Positions 1 to 8,422 of a DNA stretch of 64,000 nucleotides are shown here, one piece after another. Position numbers and translations under genes: made by a program. The stretch spans positions 1 to 64,000 of the forward strand of contig NZ_JACORU010000013.1 of assembly GCF_014297445.1 (NCBI RefSeq), in the 5' to 3' direction. A model generated the notes under the pieces. That model was not told the DNA's origin. It did no database searches and saw only the letters and a program-made list of their open reading frames with translations. Origin of the DNA: Ramlibacter albus (GTDB lineage: Bacteria; Pseudomonadota; Gammaproteobacteria; Burkholderiales; Burkholderiaceae_C). The stretch's first letter is position 1, and every line of letters begins with the position of its first letter.

Positions 1-35
1 GTGCGGCGGGTGCGCCGCGCCGATTTCTTTGCCAT
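1..35 (-). CDS. Start of a probable transposase OrfA (5' partial)
   Basis: Only 11 complete codons lie inside the window. An ATG at 35 reading left begins MAKKSARRTRR and sits a few bases after an AGGAG ribosome binding site. The very basic start resembles the N-terminus of IS3-family OrfA proteins, but so few residues cannot prove this. The idea gains support from the upstream primase frame, which loses family resemblance about 100 bp before this start, as expected if an insertion sequence begins there. Any short basic protein remains possible. Confidence 0.35.
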   Translation of the reverse strand, partial: MAKKSARRTRR

Positions 36-70
36 CGAAAACTCCTGTCGCCAGCCTTCCACGGCCGGCA

Positions 71-1543
71 TCATGCACGGAGTTTCCACTGAAGACGCTG
101 TTCAGATTTCCGGAGCCACTTCTCAGCCCCCAAAGCGTGCAGTCGATCCGCAAGCGGATCGAAGCGTGCATCGTCTGCCGCTGTGGCAACTCCGCGCAGC
201 AGCTCACGTGCATCGATACTCATCTGAAACTCCCTTCGTAGCCACGCGCCCAGCCTCGTCAAGTCGGCGTCAGTGATCGGCCCCGGCTCGACTGCACCGC
301 ACCTGTCGAACAGCCGCCATGAGCCACACCGCACCGGCTTTCCTTCCAATGCGTTGAACCCCACAAGCCCCTGCATCTGAGGATGATTCCGAAAAAGCAC
401 CACGATATTGCCCGCCTCGCCCGCCAGTGCGCCCGTGCGCAGCTTCACGAGCTTGTCCCCCGACAACGCGAGCGACTCTTCGAGCCCCGGTGGCAATGTC
501 GGGGCCGGCTGTCCGGGGGCGGTAGTGACTTGCTTGCGCATCCAATCCAGTGCAGCAACGCTGGCGCTGCTTACCGTTCGCGTTCTGTAGTCGTGGCGCT
601 TCCATTTGCTGCGCTTGCTTAGGTCCGAGCCGCGCCACACCTCGCACACTGACTCTTGCGAGTCACACCCGTAGCGGCACGCTTGGATGCACAGGAACAG
701 GTCCGCCGCACTGTGATCGCCGCCCCATGGTGCAAGGTCAGCGCGCAGGGCACTCGCCAACTTGCCTCTCGGCTTCTCCGCCGCACGGCGGCGCAGCTCA
801 TCGAGCACCGCACTTGCTGGTGAGACGGGCCGCAATTCCGCGAGCGCAGCGAAGCAGCCCTCTGCGCTGTCCTTGTCGGGGCCGGCGCCGTTGTCGGGGC
901 TTCTGGCGCCTTTTCGCTGCAGCACGCTGGCCAGCCAGTCAATGCCTGCTTGGCATTCCACCACTGTGTCCAGTTCGCGCCCCTGCCACACCACCGGCAG
1001 TCCCGTGCAACGTAGCCAGCGCCCACCGTCACCCGCCGCGTACATCTCGACGCCAACCGGCTTGCCGCCGGCAGCCTCGCCAAACGTCGCCTTCGTCGGC
1101 GTTCCTGCCGGCACGGCGCCGACGGTGAAGATGCGGAGCCCCGTCCCACTCGGGGAGACTTCCACATAGCAGCCTGCGAACTTCTCCACCGCCTCCAGCG
1201 CCAACGGATGTAGTCCGGCTTCGCCCACGACGTTGTCAAGGTCGATACCGACAAGCCCCGGATTCCCCGCACTTACCAGGCCCCCGACTCCACCCATCGA
1301 CAGCCGTTCCCGCACATGTAGCGCGTCTTCCAAGCTGCCCGCCGTGCTTGGGGCACTGCTCTTTCCCGCTCGAGCTTTGCCGCGCGGAGTGCGCGGTATT
1401 TTGCGATCCCTCCCCACATCGTCCGGCAGGCCCCACACGAACCAATACGGCATCCACTCTGCGAGGCGGAGGAGCCTCCCCACCTGTGCCTCTCCTAACT
1501 CGCCCTCAACGTATCGAGGGATTGCCGGCTCTGTCACTCCCAT
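71..1543 (-). CDS. Prim-Pol type primase of an integrative element, C-terminus apparently truncated
   Basis: Likely starts the replication of the integrative element. The N-terminal half (about residues 30-210) has the bifunctional primase-polymerase signature: GIDLDN with the paired acidic residues near 101-103, then a SPSGTGLRIF motif near 130-138. The C-terminal part (about 370-470) resembles the lead-in to a VapE/D5-type helicase domain, but that domain is absent. After FDPLADRLHAL the usual continuation is missing and the frame runs about 20 unrelated residues to a stop, so the gene is probably interrupted by an insertion sequence. I chose the ATG at 1543 because family-like sequence begins there; the longer upstream extension crosses a terminator-like hairpin. 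Probably non-functional as it stands. Confidence 0.7.
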   Translation of the reverse strand: MGVTEPAIPRYVEGELGEAQVGRLLRLAEWMPYWFVWGLPDDVGRDRKIPRTPRGKARAGKSSAPSTAGSLEDALHVRERLSMGGVGGLVSAGNPGLVGIDLDNVVGEAGLHPLALEAVEKFAGCYVEVSPSGTGLRIFTVGAVPAGTPTKATFGEAAGGKPVGVEMYAAGDGGRWLRCTGLPVVWQGRELDTVVECQAGIDWLASVLQRKGARSPDNGAGPDKDSAEGCFAALAELRPVSPASAVLDELRRRAAEKPRGKLASALRADLAPWGGDHSAADLFLCIQACRYGCDSQESVCEVWRGSDLSKRSKWKRHDYRTRTVSSASVAALDWMRKQVTTAPGQPAPTLPPGLEESLALSGDKLVKLRTGALAGEAGNIVVLFRNHPQMQGLVGFNALEGKPVRCGSWRLFDRCGAVEPGPITDADLTRLGAWLRREFQMSIDARELLRGVATAADDARFDPLADRLHALGAEKWLRKSEQRLQWKLRA

Positions 1544-1587
1544 AGGACAATTCCATTCTTCGTCTTGTTGTTGTTGTTGGAATCCAT

Positions 1588-1617
1588 AAAGCCCCGGCGT
1601 TGCCGCGCCGGGGCTTT
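1588..1617 (-). terminator. Hairpin between the small element gene and the primase
   Basis: A 12-bp perfect stem (AAAGCCCCGGCG pairing with CGCCGGGGCTTT) with a 6-nt loop lies between the stop at 1624 and the primase start at 1543. On the minus strand it ends in only TTT before the sequence continues, so it is a weak terminator or an attenuator in the primase leader. Confidence 0.6.
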
Positions 1618-1623
1618 GCGTTC

Positions 1624-2037
1624 TTAGGGGCGCGACGGCTTGACGTTCTCTGCTTCGTCCGCCGCGCAAAGAATTCGAGCCAGCGACGCCGCCGCCGGCA
1701 GCAGCCCGCTTGTGCTCGGCTCCATCGGCAAAGCACGGAGCGCGAATACGGCGCGCGCGAGGCGACGGTCCACGCCACCCCCAGTCCCTGAAGGAGGCAG
1801 AGGAGGAACGCTTCGCCGGCGCACCAACTCACACACATTTGCCGAGAGAACCTTGCGGGCACGCTTGGCGGCTTCGTAGCCAACTTGCTCCAGCACGTAC
1901 CAGCTTGCCAGCTTCCAATGTTCCGCGTCGGCGCATGCCTCCTCCACCAGGCTCGCAACAGCGAGGTATGCGGAAGCGCTGGACTCTCCGGAAGGGACTC
2001 CCGCAAGGTGGGGATACGCGAACTGGAGCGCTGTCAT
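1624..2037 (-). CDS. Hypothetical protein of the integrative element
   Basis: A 137-residue protein I do not recognise. Its start overlaps the stop of the AlpA-like gene by 4 bp (ATGA), so the two are translationally coupled. The first 80 residues look like an alpha-helical globular domain (LAVASLVEEACADAEHW), followed by a low-complexity Pro/Gly linker and a basic stretch. No signal peptide or membrane segment is visible. The position between an excisionase-like regulator and the primase suggests an accessory replication or regulatory role, but that is inference from context only. Confidence 0.6.
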   Translation of the reverse strand: MTALQFAYPHLAGVPSGESSASAYLAVASLVEEACADAEHWKLASWYVLEQVGYEAAKRARKVLSANVCELVRRRSVPPLPPSGTGGGVDRRLARAVFALRALPMEPSTSGLLPAAASLARILCAADEAENVKPSRP

Positions 2038-2225
2038 TGCGCACCTCCTTGCTGCGCGAACTGCTCGACTGTGACCCGGGACCAGCGCACCACTCGACCC
2101 CGCTTCAGTGTGGCGGGAGGGAAGATGCCAGCCGCGATCCAGCGGAATAATGTTGCCCGGTGAATGCCCAGCATCTGGGCGACTGCGGCGGCGCTGACTA
2201 GGAGCGCGCGTTGCGAGGTTTCCAT
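2034..2225 (-). CDS. AlpA-like helix-turn-helix regulator / excisionase
   Basis: A 63-residue protein that is almost entirely one MerR-like winged helix: VSAAAVAQMLGIHRATLFRWIAAGIFPPATLKRGRVVRW. The pattern of a helix-turn-helix followed by an RWSR basic wing is typical of AlpA/excisionase proteins in CP4-57-type prophages and integrative elements. There they bind near the att site and control integrase expression or excision. It lies between the integrase and the replication genes on the same strand, and overlaps the next gene by 4 bp. An unusual CAACAACTAGAAGAAGG leader precedes the ATG. Confidence 0.85.
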   Translation of the reverse strand: METSQRALLVSAAAVAQMLGIHRATLFRWIAAGIFPPATLKRGRVVRWSRVTVEQFAQQGGAQ

Positions 2226-2326
2226 AGCTCTAACCTTCTTCTAGTTGTTGTGGGGATCAGCATGCCGCTGTTAGTCGCGGCGGGTAGCAGTCTGGGGAAA
2301 GACCTCCAAGAAGTGAATCCCCCATG

Positions 2327-2350
2327 AAAAAGCCCGGCATGCAGCCGGGC
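2327..2350 (-). terminator. Rho-independent terminator of the integrase gene
   Basis: On the minus strand GCCCGGC-TGCAT-GCCGGGC is followed directly by TTTTT: a 7-bp GC stem, 5-nt loop and U-tract about 70 bp after the integrase stop. It separates integrase from AlpA transcription. Confidence 0.85.
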
Positions 2351-2421
2351 GAGTGGGACTCCGAAGTGTGGGGCAGAACGCCCCGGCAGGGACTCCAAAG
2401 GGTGGGCAATGCGCCCTTGCT

Positions 2422-3774
2422 CTAAGCGGCTTTCTTCGGCCGTTTGAACTCCACCACGGCGGCGCCATCGGCTGCCGCCACCGTGTCCAGATGGTCCGCC
2501 CACCACTGCGCGAGCTTGCGGCGCTCGTCCATGTAGTCGGACTTGTTGTACGTCTCTTCCACAGTCTGGCTGTTCACGTGCGCGAGCGCGTGCTCAATCG
2601 CCTTGGCCCGATTCACGCCTGCATACGGCCACATCGAGTGAGCCGCAGTGCTGAACAGCTTGCGGAAGCCGTGGCCGGTAAGCTGCCCATGCAGCCCTAT
2701 GCGGTCCAGAAAGTCATTCACTGCGTTTTCGCTGCACACAGCGCCGGCCCCCGCCCCGGCGTAGCGAAAGAAGACAAGCTCGTTCGGGTTCACGTACTCC
2801 TCTGCATGCGCGCGCAGTTCGCGCAGGATCGCCGAAGCCTGTCGGGAGAGAGGGACAATCCACGGTTTGCGCTTCTTCATCCGCTCGGCAGGGACTTCAA
2901 TGCGAGCGGCGTCGTCGTCGTCAAGTTGCTTGACGTCTCCCCACTTCGCCAAACGAATCTCCTTCGTACGGGCAGCGGTGAGGAGGAGCAATTCCGCCAG
3001 CCGCGCGCTGTAGTCCAAGACACCGACCTCCTGCTTAGCTCCGCCTCGGATAGCGCGAACGATCCCGCCAAGCTCGCTGACGTGCGGCGCGCGGTGCCCG
3101 ACCCTCTGCGGCTTCTCCAACGTCCGCACAACGCCAGTGCAGGGGTTCTCGCCCTTGCGCCAACCCTTGCCCCTCGCCCAGTCAAACGCTTTAGTAAGGT
3201 CCTGCAGCACGCGCCGCGCAGTCTCAATGGCGGGAGCCTTCCGCGCGGTGAAGACTTCGAGCGCCGCAGCTATGTCCGCAGTTTCGACCGCCGCGACAGG
3301 CATACCGCGCAGCGCGGCGCGACCGGCGCTATGGTCCAACGCATCATCCAGGCGCCGGCCCTTCTGAGCAGCGTACTTCGGGCTGGTGAGCTTTCGAGTG
3401 TCCTGCACCAGCCATGCCTCCACAGCCGCACCAACTGTGTGTGCCTGCCGCGCTCGCTCGGCATGCGCGGCTTCGTGGCCGGCCCTCTTGTATTGCACGG
3501 GGTCGATGCCGCGTGCAAGCAGCCCCCTCAACTGCTCGGCTGTCTGCTTCGCTTCCTTCAGGCTGATTCCGGGGAATGGGCCCAGCCCCATGCTGTTTTT
3601 CGTGGCCTTGCCCGCCTTGCCGCCGGGGATCGAATACCGGAACACCCAGCTTGCGGACACCGGGGGGCGTACCTGCAGGAAGAGGAGGGGAGCAACGCGG
3701 AGCCGCTGCACCCCGTTTCCGGCGAGCGCGGCAGCTCGAAATTGCTGCAGTTGAGCGACAGTGAACTCGGACAC
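2422..3774 (-). CDS. Tyrosine-type site-specific integrase
   Basis: A 450-residue phage/ICE integrase expected to catalyse recombination between the att sites of the element. The N-terminal part (about 1-100) is a DUF4102-like arm-binding domain (WVFRYSIPGGKAGK, LGPFPGISLKEA). The central core-binding domain spans about 110-210. The catalytic domain carries the pattern R269 (TAART), H368-x-x-R371 (HGFR), H399 and the nucleophile Y409. All five are present, so the enzyme looks intact. The start is a GTG at 3774, preceded by GAGAGG. It lies at the right boundary of the element with the other element genes to its left. Confidence 0.93.
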   Translation of the reverse strand: MSEFTVAQLQQFRAAALAGNGVQRLRVAPLLFLQVRPPVSASWVFRYSIPGGKAGKATKNSMGLGPFPGISLKEAKQTAEQLRGLLARGIDPVQYKRAGHEAAHAERARQAHTVGAAVEAWLVQDTRKLTSPKYAAQKGRRLDDALDHSAGRAALRGMPVAAVETADIAAALEVFTARKAPAIETARRVLQDLTKAFDWARGKGWRKGENPCTGVVRTLEKPQRVGHRAPHVSELGGIVRAIRGGAKQEVGVLDYSARLAELLLLTAARTKEIRLAKWGDVKQLDDDDAARIEVPAERMKKRKPWIVPLSRQASAILRELRAHAEEYVNPNELVFFRYAGAGAGAVCSENAVNDFLDRIGLHGQLTGHGFRKLFSTAAHSMWPYAGVNRAKAIEHALAHVNSQTVEETYNKSDYMDERRKLAQWWADHLDTVAAADGAAVVEFKRPKKAA

Positions 3775-3796
3775 AGTTACCTCTCAATTACCTCCG

Positions 3797-3824
3797 ATTG
3801 TACTGCGCTTCGATGCAACTTCAA
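3797..3824 (-). promoter_or_regulatory. Candidate sigma70 promoter of the integrase
   Basis: Read on the minus strand: TTGAAG, a 16-bp spacer, then TACAAT. It lies about 25-50 bp upstream of the integrase GTG. The -10 matches consensus at 5 of 6 positions and the -35 at 4 of 6. Confidence 0.5.
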
Positions 3825-3910
3825 AAGACTTTCTGCGACCTCGGGAGACAATTTTCAGAGGAGAGAGGACAGCGATCCTCATTTACAGAGCCAATCTTGA
3901 AGGAACGTTA

Positions 3911-3929
3911 GGCGGACTCCTGCTCCGCC
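3911..3929. other. GC-rich hairpin in the presumed att region
   Basis: GGCGGA and TCCGCC pair around a 7-nt loop. The right half followed by ACC resembles the 3' end of a tRNA gene, a common integration target, but no complete tRNA can be folded here. It lies between the integrase and the IS remnant, where the element boundary should be. An att core is possible but unproven. Confidence 0.2.
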
Positions 3930-4064
3930 ACCTAAAAGGGCCTACGCGCCCGCATGCAATGCGCAGGCACCGTCGCGAGCCACGGCTTGGGCGATCGCGG
4001 CCAGCAAGGGCTCCTCGAACAGCCAGGCGCGATCCGGCCTCTTCACGCTCCCCGCAGGGGCCGC

Positions 4065-4262
4065 CGGAAGCTCTCCGAGCGGGTGCTGCTGCCGCCAGTA
4101 GTTTTCTGCAGCCTCGGCCGGCGGGATATAGCCTATGGGTTCGAGCAAGCGAGTTGGTTGAACCGCAGACCCAGCCGAGCGTTGCAAGTTCGACGGCTTC
4201 ACATGTCTTCCACGGTGCGCGGCAGTGAATCAATTCGGCCTTGTACAAACCATCGATCTCGA
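4065..4262 (-). pseudogene. Remnant of an IS3-family transposase OrfB (C-terminal end)
   Basis: The minus strand encodes GLYKAELIHCRAPWKTCEA and ELATLGWV, then after a shift of reading frame RLLEPIGYIPPAEAAENYWR. Both blocks are the conserved C-terminal tail of IS3-family integrase-core transposases, normally continuous in one frame with a WFN(H) link between them. Here the link is frameshifted and the DDE catalytic core upstream is missing, so this is a decayed fragment. It lies just outside the integrase, between the integrative element and the LysR gene, on the same strand as the presumed insertion sequence at the left edge of the window. Confidence 0.75.
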
Positions 4263-4329
4263 TAACACGGACGGGACGGAGCTTCTGGCGGCGGGTTGAT
4301 GCATGCCACTGTTTCGGCCGAGGCGTCAG

Positions 4330-5226
4330 TTACATCACCAGCGCCGGCGCCAGCGCGCGGATGCGAGACGCAACGTGGCGTGCAGCGCGCGACAGCGGCC
4401 GCTGGGTGCTGAGCGCCATTGCTATCGTGCGGCGGATTCCCGGCTTGATCACGCGGGCAGCGGCGAGCGTGCCGCGCTCGAGCTCTTCGTGCACCGCCAT
4501 CATCGGCAGCAGCGTGTAGGCGTGGCCGCTGCGCGCCACGTCCTTCATACTGCCCGCGCCGTCGAGTGACATCGCAACCTCCAGCCGTACGCCGTGGCGG
4601 CGTGAGAGCTGGTCGAGCGTCACGCGCAGCCCGTTGGGCGCGGCTGGCAGCACGAGCGGCACACCAGCGAGGGACTTGAAAGCCACCGTTTCGCTCCCCA
4701 GCAGCGCGCTGCCCGGCCTGCCCACCAGCCACGTTTCCGCCGTGCCGAGCACTTCCTCCTTTCGCGCGGCGGCGGGCCCATAGCGATTGATCACAGCCAC
4801 GTCGAGCCGCCCGTTCGCGATCTGCTCGTCCAAGCTGCCGCTAAACCCTTCGGTGGCATGCAGGCTCACGCCGGGCGCGTTCGCGCGCAGGTCCGCGAAC
4901 AGCAGCGGCAGCAACTGCGGGGCCAGCGACGGGAGCACGCCGACGTGGACGGTGCCGGTGGGCACACCTGCCGATTCGCGCGCCACTTCATCGAGGCGCT
5001 GCACCTGGTGCAGCGCAGTGCTCACTTCCACCAGCATGCGCCGGCCGAAGTCGGTGAGTGCCATGCCGCGGCCCGTCCGCTCGAACAGGCGATCGCCCCA
5101 GCCGGTTTCGAGTGCGGCGATGTGCCGGCTGATGAGCGACTCGGCCAAGTCCGTCGCGGCCGCAGCCTTGGCGAGCGAGCCCTGCTGCGCGACGTGCAGG
5201 AACGAGTGCAGCTGCTTGAGATTCAC
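4330..5226 (-). CDS. LysR-family transcriptional regulator
   Basis: A 298-residue regulator. The N-terminal winged helix (about 1-65) reads LHSFLHVAQQGSLAKAAAA, and ISRHIAALETGWGDRLFERT covers the recognition helix and wing. The periplasmic-binding-like effector domain spans about 90-295. It is divergent from the TctC/acyl-CoA operon starting at 5323, with 96 bp between them, the classic layout for a LysR protein controlling that operon with a small acyl or aromatic effector. The ATGCAA motif occurs twice in the divergent spacer and could be part of the operator. The effector is unknown. Confidence 0.9.
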   Translation of the reverse strand: MNLKQLHSFLHVAQQGSLAKAAAATDLAESLISRHIAALETGWGDRLFERTGRGMALTDFGRRMLVEVSTALHQVQRLDEVARESAGVPTGTVHVGVLPSLAPQLLPLLFADLRANAPGVSLHATEGFSGSLDEQIANGRLDVAVINRYGPAAARKEEVLGTAETWLVGRPGSALLGSETVAFKSLAGVPLVLPAAPNGLRVTLDQLSRRHGVRLEVAMSLDGAGSMKDVARSGHAYTLLPMMAVHEELERGTLAAARVIKPGIRRTIAMALSTQRPLSRAARHVASRIRALAPALVM

Positions 5227-5322
5227 GCCTTCACTTTAATGCAAGTCTGGATTGTGCGATCTGCTATTTGATGCAACGCCCTGCCAACCTATGCTGGCCC
5301 CATTCATCCAGGAGACATTCCC

Positions 5323-6300
5323 ATGCGCATCGCCCGGCTGTTCCTCGCGCTCACCGCATCGCTGTGGTTCGCAGCGCCCCTTGCCCACGCACAGGCACCG
5401 GCCTGGCCGCGCCAGCCGGTGACGCTGGTGGTGCCGTTCCCCGCCGGCGGGCCGACCGATGCGATGGCGCGCGCGCTCGCGCAGAAGTTGGGCGAGCGCC
5501 TCGGCCAGACCGTCGTCGTGGACAACAAGGGCGGCGCGGGCGGCGCTATTGCCGCAGAAGCGGTCGCGCGCGCCGCGCCCGACGGCTACACGCTCTTCTT
5601 CGGGACGACGGGCACGCTCGCGATCAACCCCAGCCTCTACAGCAAGCTGCGCTACGACCCCGTGAAGGACTTCGCACCGGTCAGCCTCATGGCCACCACG
5701 ATGAACGTGCTGGTGGTGCACCCCGACGTGCCGGCCAGGAACCTGGGCGATCTCGTGAAGCTCGCGAAGGCCCGGCCCGCTAGCCTCACCTACGGCTCCG
5801 CGGGCAACGGCAGCTCCAACCATCTCTCGGGCGAGTTGTTCCGCACGAGCGCCGGCATCCAGGTGAACCACATTCCGTACAAGGGGAGCGCGCCGGCGCT
5901 GGTGGACCTGCTGGGCGGCCGCATCACCATGATGTTCGACACCATCGCGCAGCAAACCCAGAACATTGCTGCGGGCAAGGTGCGCGCGCTCGCGGTGACC
6001 GGTCCCAGGCGCTCGCCGCTGCTGCCCGACGTGCCGACGGCCCAGGAAGCCGGCCTCAAGGACTTCGACGTGACGATCTGGTTCGGCGTGCTGGCGCCTG
6101 CAGCGACGCCTGCCCCGGTGGTCGAGCGGCTCAGCCGCGAGATCGCGACGGTCATGTCGAGCGACGACATGAAAAAGCGGATGCAGGCCGACGGCGCCGA
6201 GGCGCGGCCCACCACGCCCGCGGAGTTCGCCGCGCTCATCAAGCACGACATGGCCAAGTGGGGCCCTGTGGTGAAGGCATCCGGCGCCACGCTGGACTGA
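5323..6300 (+). CDS. TctC/Bug-family periplasmic solute-binding protein
   Basis: A 325-residue protein with an N-terminal signal peptide (cleavage near AHAQA, residue 25). The mature part has the Bug signatures VVPFPAGGPTDAMARA and DNKGGAGG near residues 45-75, and HIPYKGSAPALVDLLGG near 185. Such proteins capture carboxylates for tripartite tricarboxylate transporters, but no TctA or TctB membrane gene is nearby. This one is probably an orphan binder working with a distant transporter or as a sensor. The ATG has a good AGGAGA site. It is the first gene of a five-gene operon. Confidence 0.93.
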   Translation: MRIARLFLALTASLWFAAPLAHAQAPAWPRQPVTLVVPFPAGGPTDAMARALAQKLGERLGQTVVVDNKGGAGGAIAAEAVARAAPDGYTLFFGTTGTLAINPSLYSKLRYDPVKDFAPVSLMATTMNVLVVHPDVPARNLGDLVKLAKARPASLTYGSAGNGSSNHLSGELFRTSAGIQVNHIPYKGSAPALVDLLGGRITMMFDTIAQQTQNIAAGKVRALAVTGPRRSPLLPDVPTAQEAGLKDFDVTIWFGVLAPAATPAPVVERLSREIATVMSSDDMKKRMQADGAEARPTTPAEFAALIKHDMAKWGPVVKASGATLD

Positions 6301-6310
6301 AGGAGCACGC

Positions 6311-8422
6311 GTGAACCCGCTCGACCCGCGCCTGGCCGCGATCTTCCGGCCGCGCAGTGTCGCCGTCGTCGGCGCCACTGAAGACCGCAACCGCGTCGGC
6401 GGCCGGCCGTTGCACTACCTGCGCAGCTTCGGTTTTGCCGGTGCGGTGTACCCGATCAACCCCAAGCGCGAGACCGTCCAGGGCTACCGCGCCTATGCCT
6501 CGCTCGCGGACTTGCCAGAAGCGCCTGACGTCGCGGTGCTTGCGGTCGCCGGCGACCAGGTGCAGGGCGTGCTGCGTCAATGCGCGGCGCGGGGGGTGCG
6601 CAGCGCCGTCGTGATGAGTTCCGGCTTCGGCGAAACCGGTGCGGCCGGTGCGCAGCGGCAAGCGCAGCTGGTCGAGGAGGCGCGTGCTCTTGGCGTGCGG
6701 CTCATCGGGCCCAACGCGCAAGGCGTCGCGAATTTCCAGACGGGGGCGGTGCTGAACTTCAGCACGATGTTCATGGAGGTGCCGCCGCAGGACGGCCCCG
6801 TCGCGGTGATCAGCCAGAGCGGCGCGGCCAGCGTCATGCCTTATGCGCTGCTGCGCGAACGCGGCATCGGCGTGCGCTACGTCGTTGCGAGCGGCAACGA
6901 CGCCGACGCCTCCGTTTGCGAGCTTGCGCTCACCGCTGCGGCAGACCCCGACATCCGCGTCCTGCTGCTGTACATCGAGTCGTTGTCCGATCCCGCGATG
7001 CTGGCCGAGGCCGCGCGCCTAGCCCGCTCGCGTGGCGCCGCTGTCGTGGCGCTGAAGTCGGGGCGCAGCGCACACGGTGCGCAGGCTGCCGCTTCCCACA
7101 CCGGGGCGATCGTCAGTGACGACGCGCTTGTGGATGCCTTCTTCGAGCGGCACGGCATCTGGCGCGCCGACGACGTGCACGGGCTCGTCAACGCCGTCGA
7201 GCTCTACCTCGCCAGCGGCTTGCGCGCCGCGGAACACCTCGTCGTCATGAGCCACAGCGGGGCGGTGGGCGTGGTGTGCGCGGACACGGCCGAGCGCTTC
7301 GGTGTACCCCTCGCGCAGCTTGACCGAAGCACCGTGCAGGCGCTTGCGCGCATCGTGCCGGGTTTTGCGACCGCGCAGAACCCGGTGGACCTCACCGCGT
7401 CGTTGCTCACGGACGGCAGCATGTTCGGACGCACGCTCGACGCGCTGGCCGGCGACCCGCAAGCCGACATGTTCCTCGTCGGCGTGCCGGTCGCGGGCGA
7501 AGGCTACGACGTTGCGGGCATGGCGGCCGACACTGCGCGATTCCTGCGGCAAACCGGCAAGCCGCTGGCCGTCTCTGCACCGCAGGCGTCCGTGCGCGAC
7601 GCGTTTCGCGCGGCGGGCGTGCCCGTGTTCACGCACGAGACCGACGCGCTGGCTGCCTTGCACCAGGTCAGCCGGCACGCACTGCTCGCGCAAGGCGCAA
7701 GCGCGCGCGACGCCCGTGATGCGCCTGGGCAGGCTTCCCCTGTGCCGGGCGCGACGCGCACGTTGTCCGAGTCGCAGAGCCTCGCTTTGCTGCAATCGGC
7801 AGGGGTGCCGGTGGTAGCGCACCGGCTTTGCACGAGCGCCCACGAGGCGGTGCAGGCGTGGCGGGAACTCGGCCCCGACGTCGTCGTCAAGGCTTGCAGC
7901 GGCGACATCCCGCACAAGTCGGAGCACGGCCTCGTGTTCCTGAACCAGCGCAGCGAAGAAGACGTGCTGCGGTCATACGAAGAATGCGTCGCGCGCGTGC
8001 GCTCGCTTGGCGCGCCGCTGGAAGGCGTGCTCGTCGCCCAGCGTGTGCGCGGCCAGCGCGAGTTCGCGCTCGGCGTGAAGCAGGACCCGCTGTTCGGAAC
8101 GGCGGTGATGGTCGGCGACGGCGGCAAGTACGTCGAGGCGCTGAAAGATTTTGCGGTGCTGCTGCACCCGTTCAGCGAGCAGGACGTGATCGACAAGCTT
8201 GCCCGGTTGCGCATCGCACCCATCCTGGCCGGTGTGCGCGGCGAGCCGGCCGTGGACCTGCAGGTCGTTGCACGGGCGGCGGTGGCGCTGGGTGGATTCG
8301 CAGCCGCGCGCGGGGCGCAGGTCGTGTCCATCGACCTGAATCCGCTGATCGCCGGTCCCGCAGGGACAGGTGGCTGGGCGGTCGACGCGGTGGTCGAGGA
8401 AAGCGTGGCCGGCCATGGCTGA
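6311..8422 (+). CDS. NDP-forming acyl-CoA synthetase (acetate--CoA ligase family, fused alpha/beta)
   Basis: A 703-residue single-chain enzyme of the ADP-forming acetyl-CoA synthetase family, which makes acyl-CoA from a carboxylate, CoA and ATP through a phosphohistidine. The CoA-binding Rossmann domain is at about 10-135 (SVAVVGATEDRNRVGG). Succinyl-CoA-ligase-like domains follow at about 150-450 (VISQSGAASV, SHTGAIVSDD, MSHSGAVGV). The C-terminal ATP-grasp domain spans about 480-695 (VVKACSGDIPHKSEHG). Only 10 bp separate it from the TctC gene, and its stop overlaps the next start. It probably activates the acid bound by the TctC protein; the substrate is unknown. Confidence 0.9.
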   Translation: MNPLDPRLAAIFRPRSVAVVGATEDRNRVGGRPLHYLRSFGFAGAVYPINPKRETVQGYRAYASLADLPEAPDVAVLAVAGDQVQGVLRQCAARGVRSAVVMSSGFGETGAAGAQRQAQLVEEARALGVRLIGPNAQGVANFQTGAVLNFSTMFMEVPPQDGPVAVISQSGAASVMPYALLRERGIGVRYVVASGNDADASVCELALTAAADPDIRVLLLYIESLSDPAMLAEAARLARSRGAAVVALKSGRSAHGAQAAASHTGAIVSDDALVDAFFERHGIWRADDVHGLVNAVELYLASGLRAAEHLVVMSHSGAVGVVCADTAERFGVPLAQLDRSTVQALARIVPGFATAQNPVDLTASLLTDGSMFGRTLDALAGDPQADMFLVGVPVAGEGYDVAGMAADTARFLRQTGKPLAVSAPQASVRDAFRAAGVPVFTHETDALAALHQVSRHALLAQGASARDARDAPGQASPVPGATRTLSESQSLALLQSAGVPVVAHRLCTSAHEAVQAWRELGPDVVVKACSGDIPHKSEHGLVFLNQRSEEDVLRSYEECVARVRSLGAPLEGVLVAQRVRGQREFALGVKQDPLFGTAVMVGDGGKYVEALKDFAVLLHPFSEQDVIDKLARLRIAPILAGVRGEPAVDLQVVARAAVALGGFAAARGAQVVSIDLNPLIAGPAGTGGWAVDAVVEESVAGHG

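Noticed and set aside
2353..3900. A 515-codon plus-strand frame opposite the integrase
   Set aside because: It is a shadow of the integrase in the opposite direction. The integrase has all catalytic residues; this frame has no recognisable domain or ribosome binding site.
3911..3929. A tRNA gene fragment as att site
   Set aside because: Only a 3'-end-like hairpin is visible, with no acceptor, D or anticodon arm. Listed only as an unexplained hairpin.
3883..4248. A 121-codon minus-strand frame, read as an intact gene
   Set aside because: Its first half is the tail of an IS3 transposase and then leaves the family frame, with the matching continuation in another frame. It is a remnant, reported as a pseudogene.
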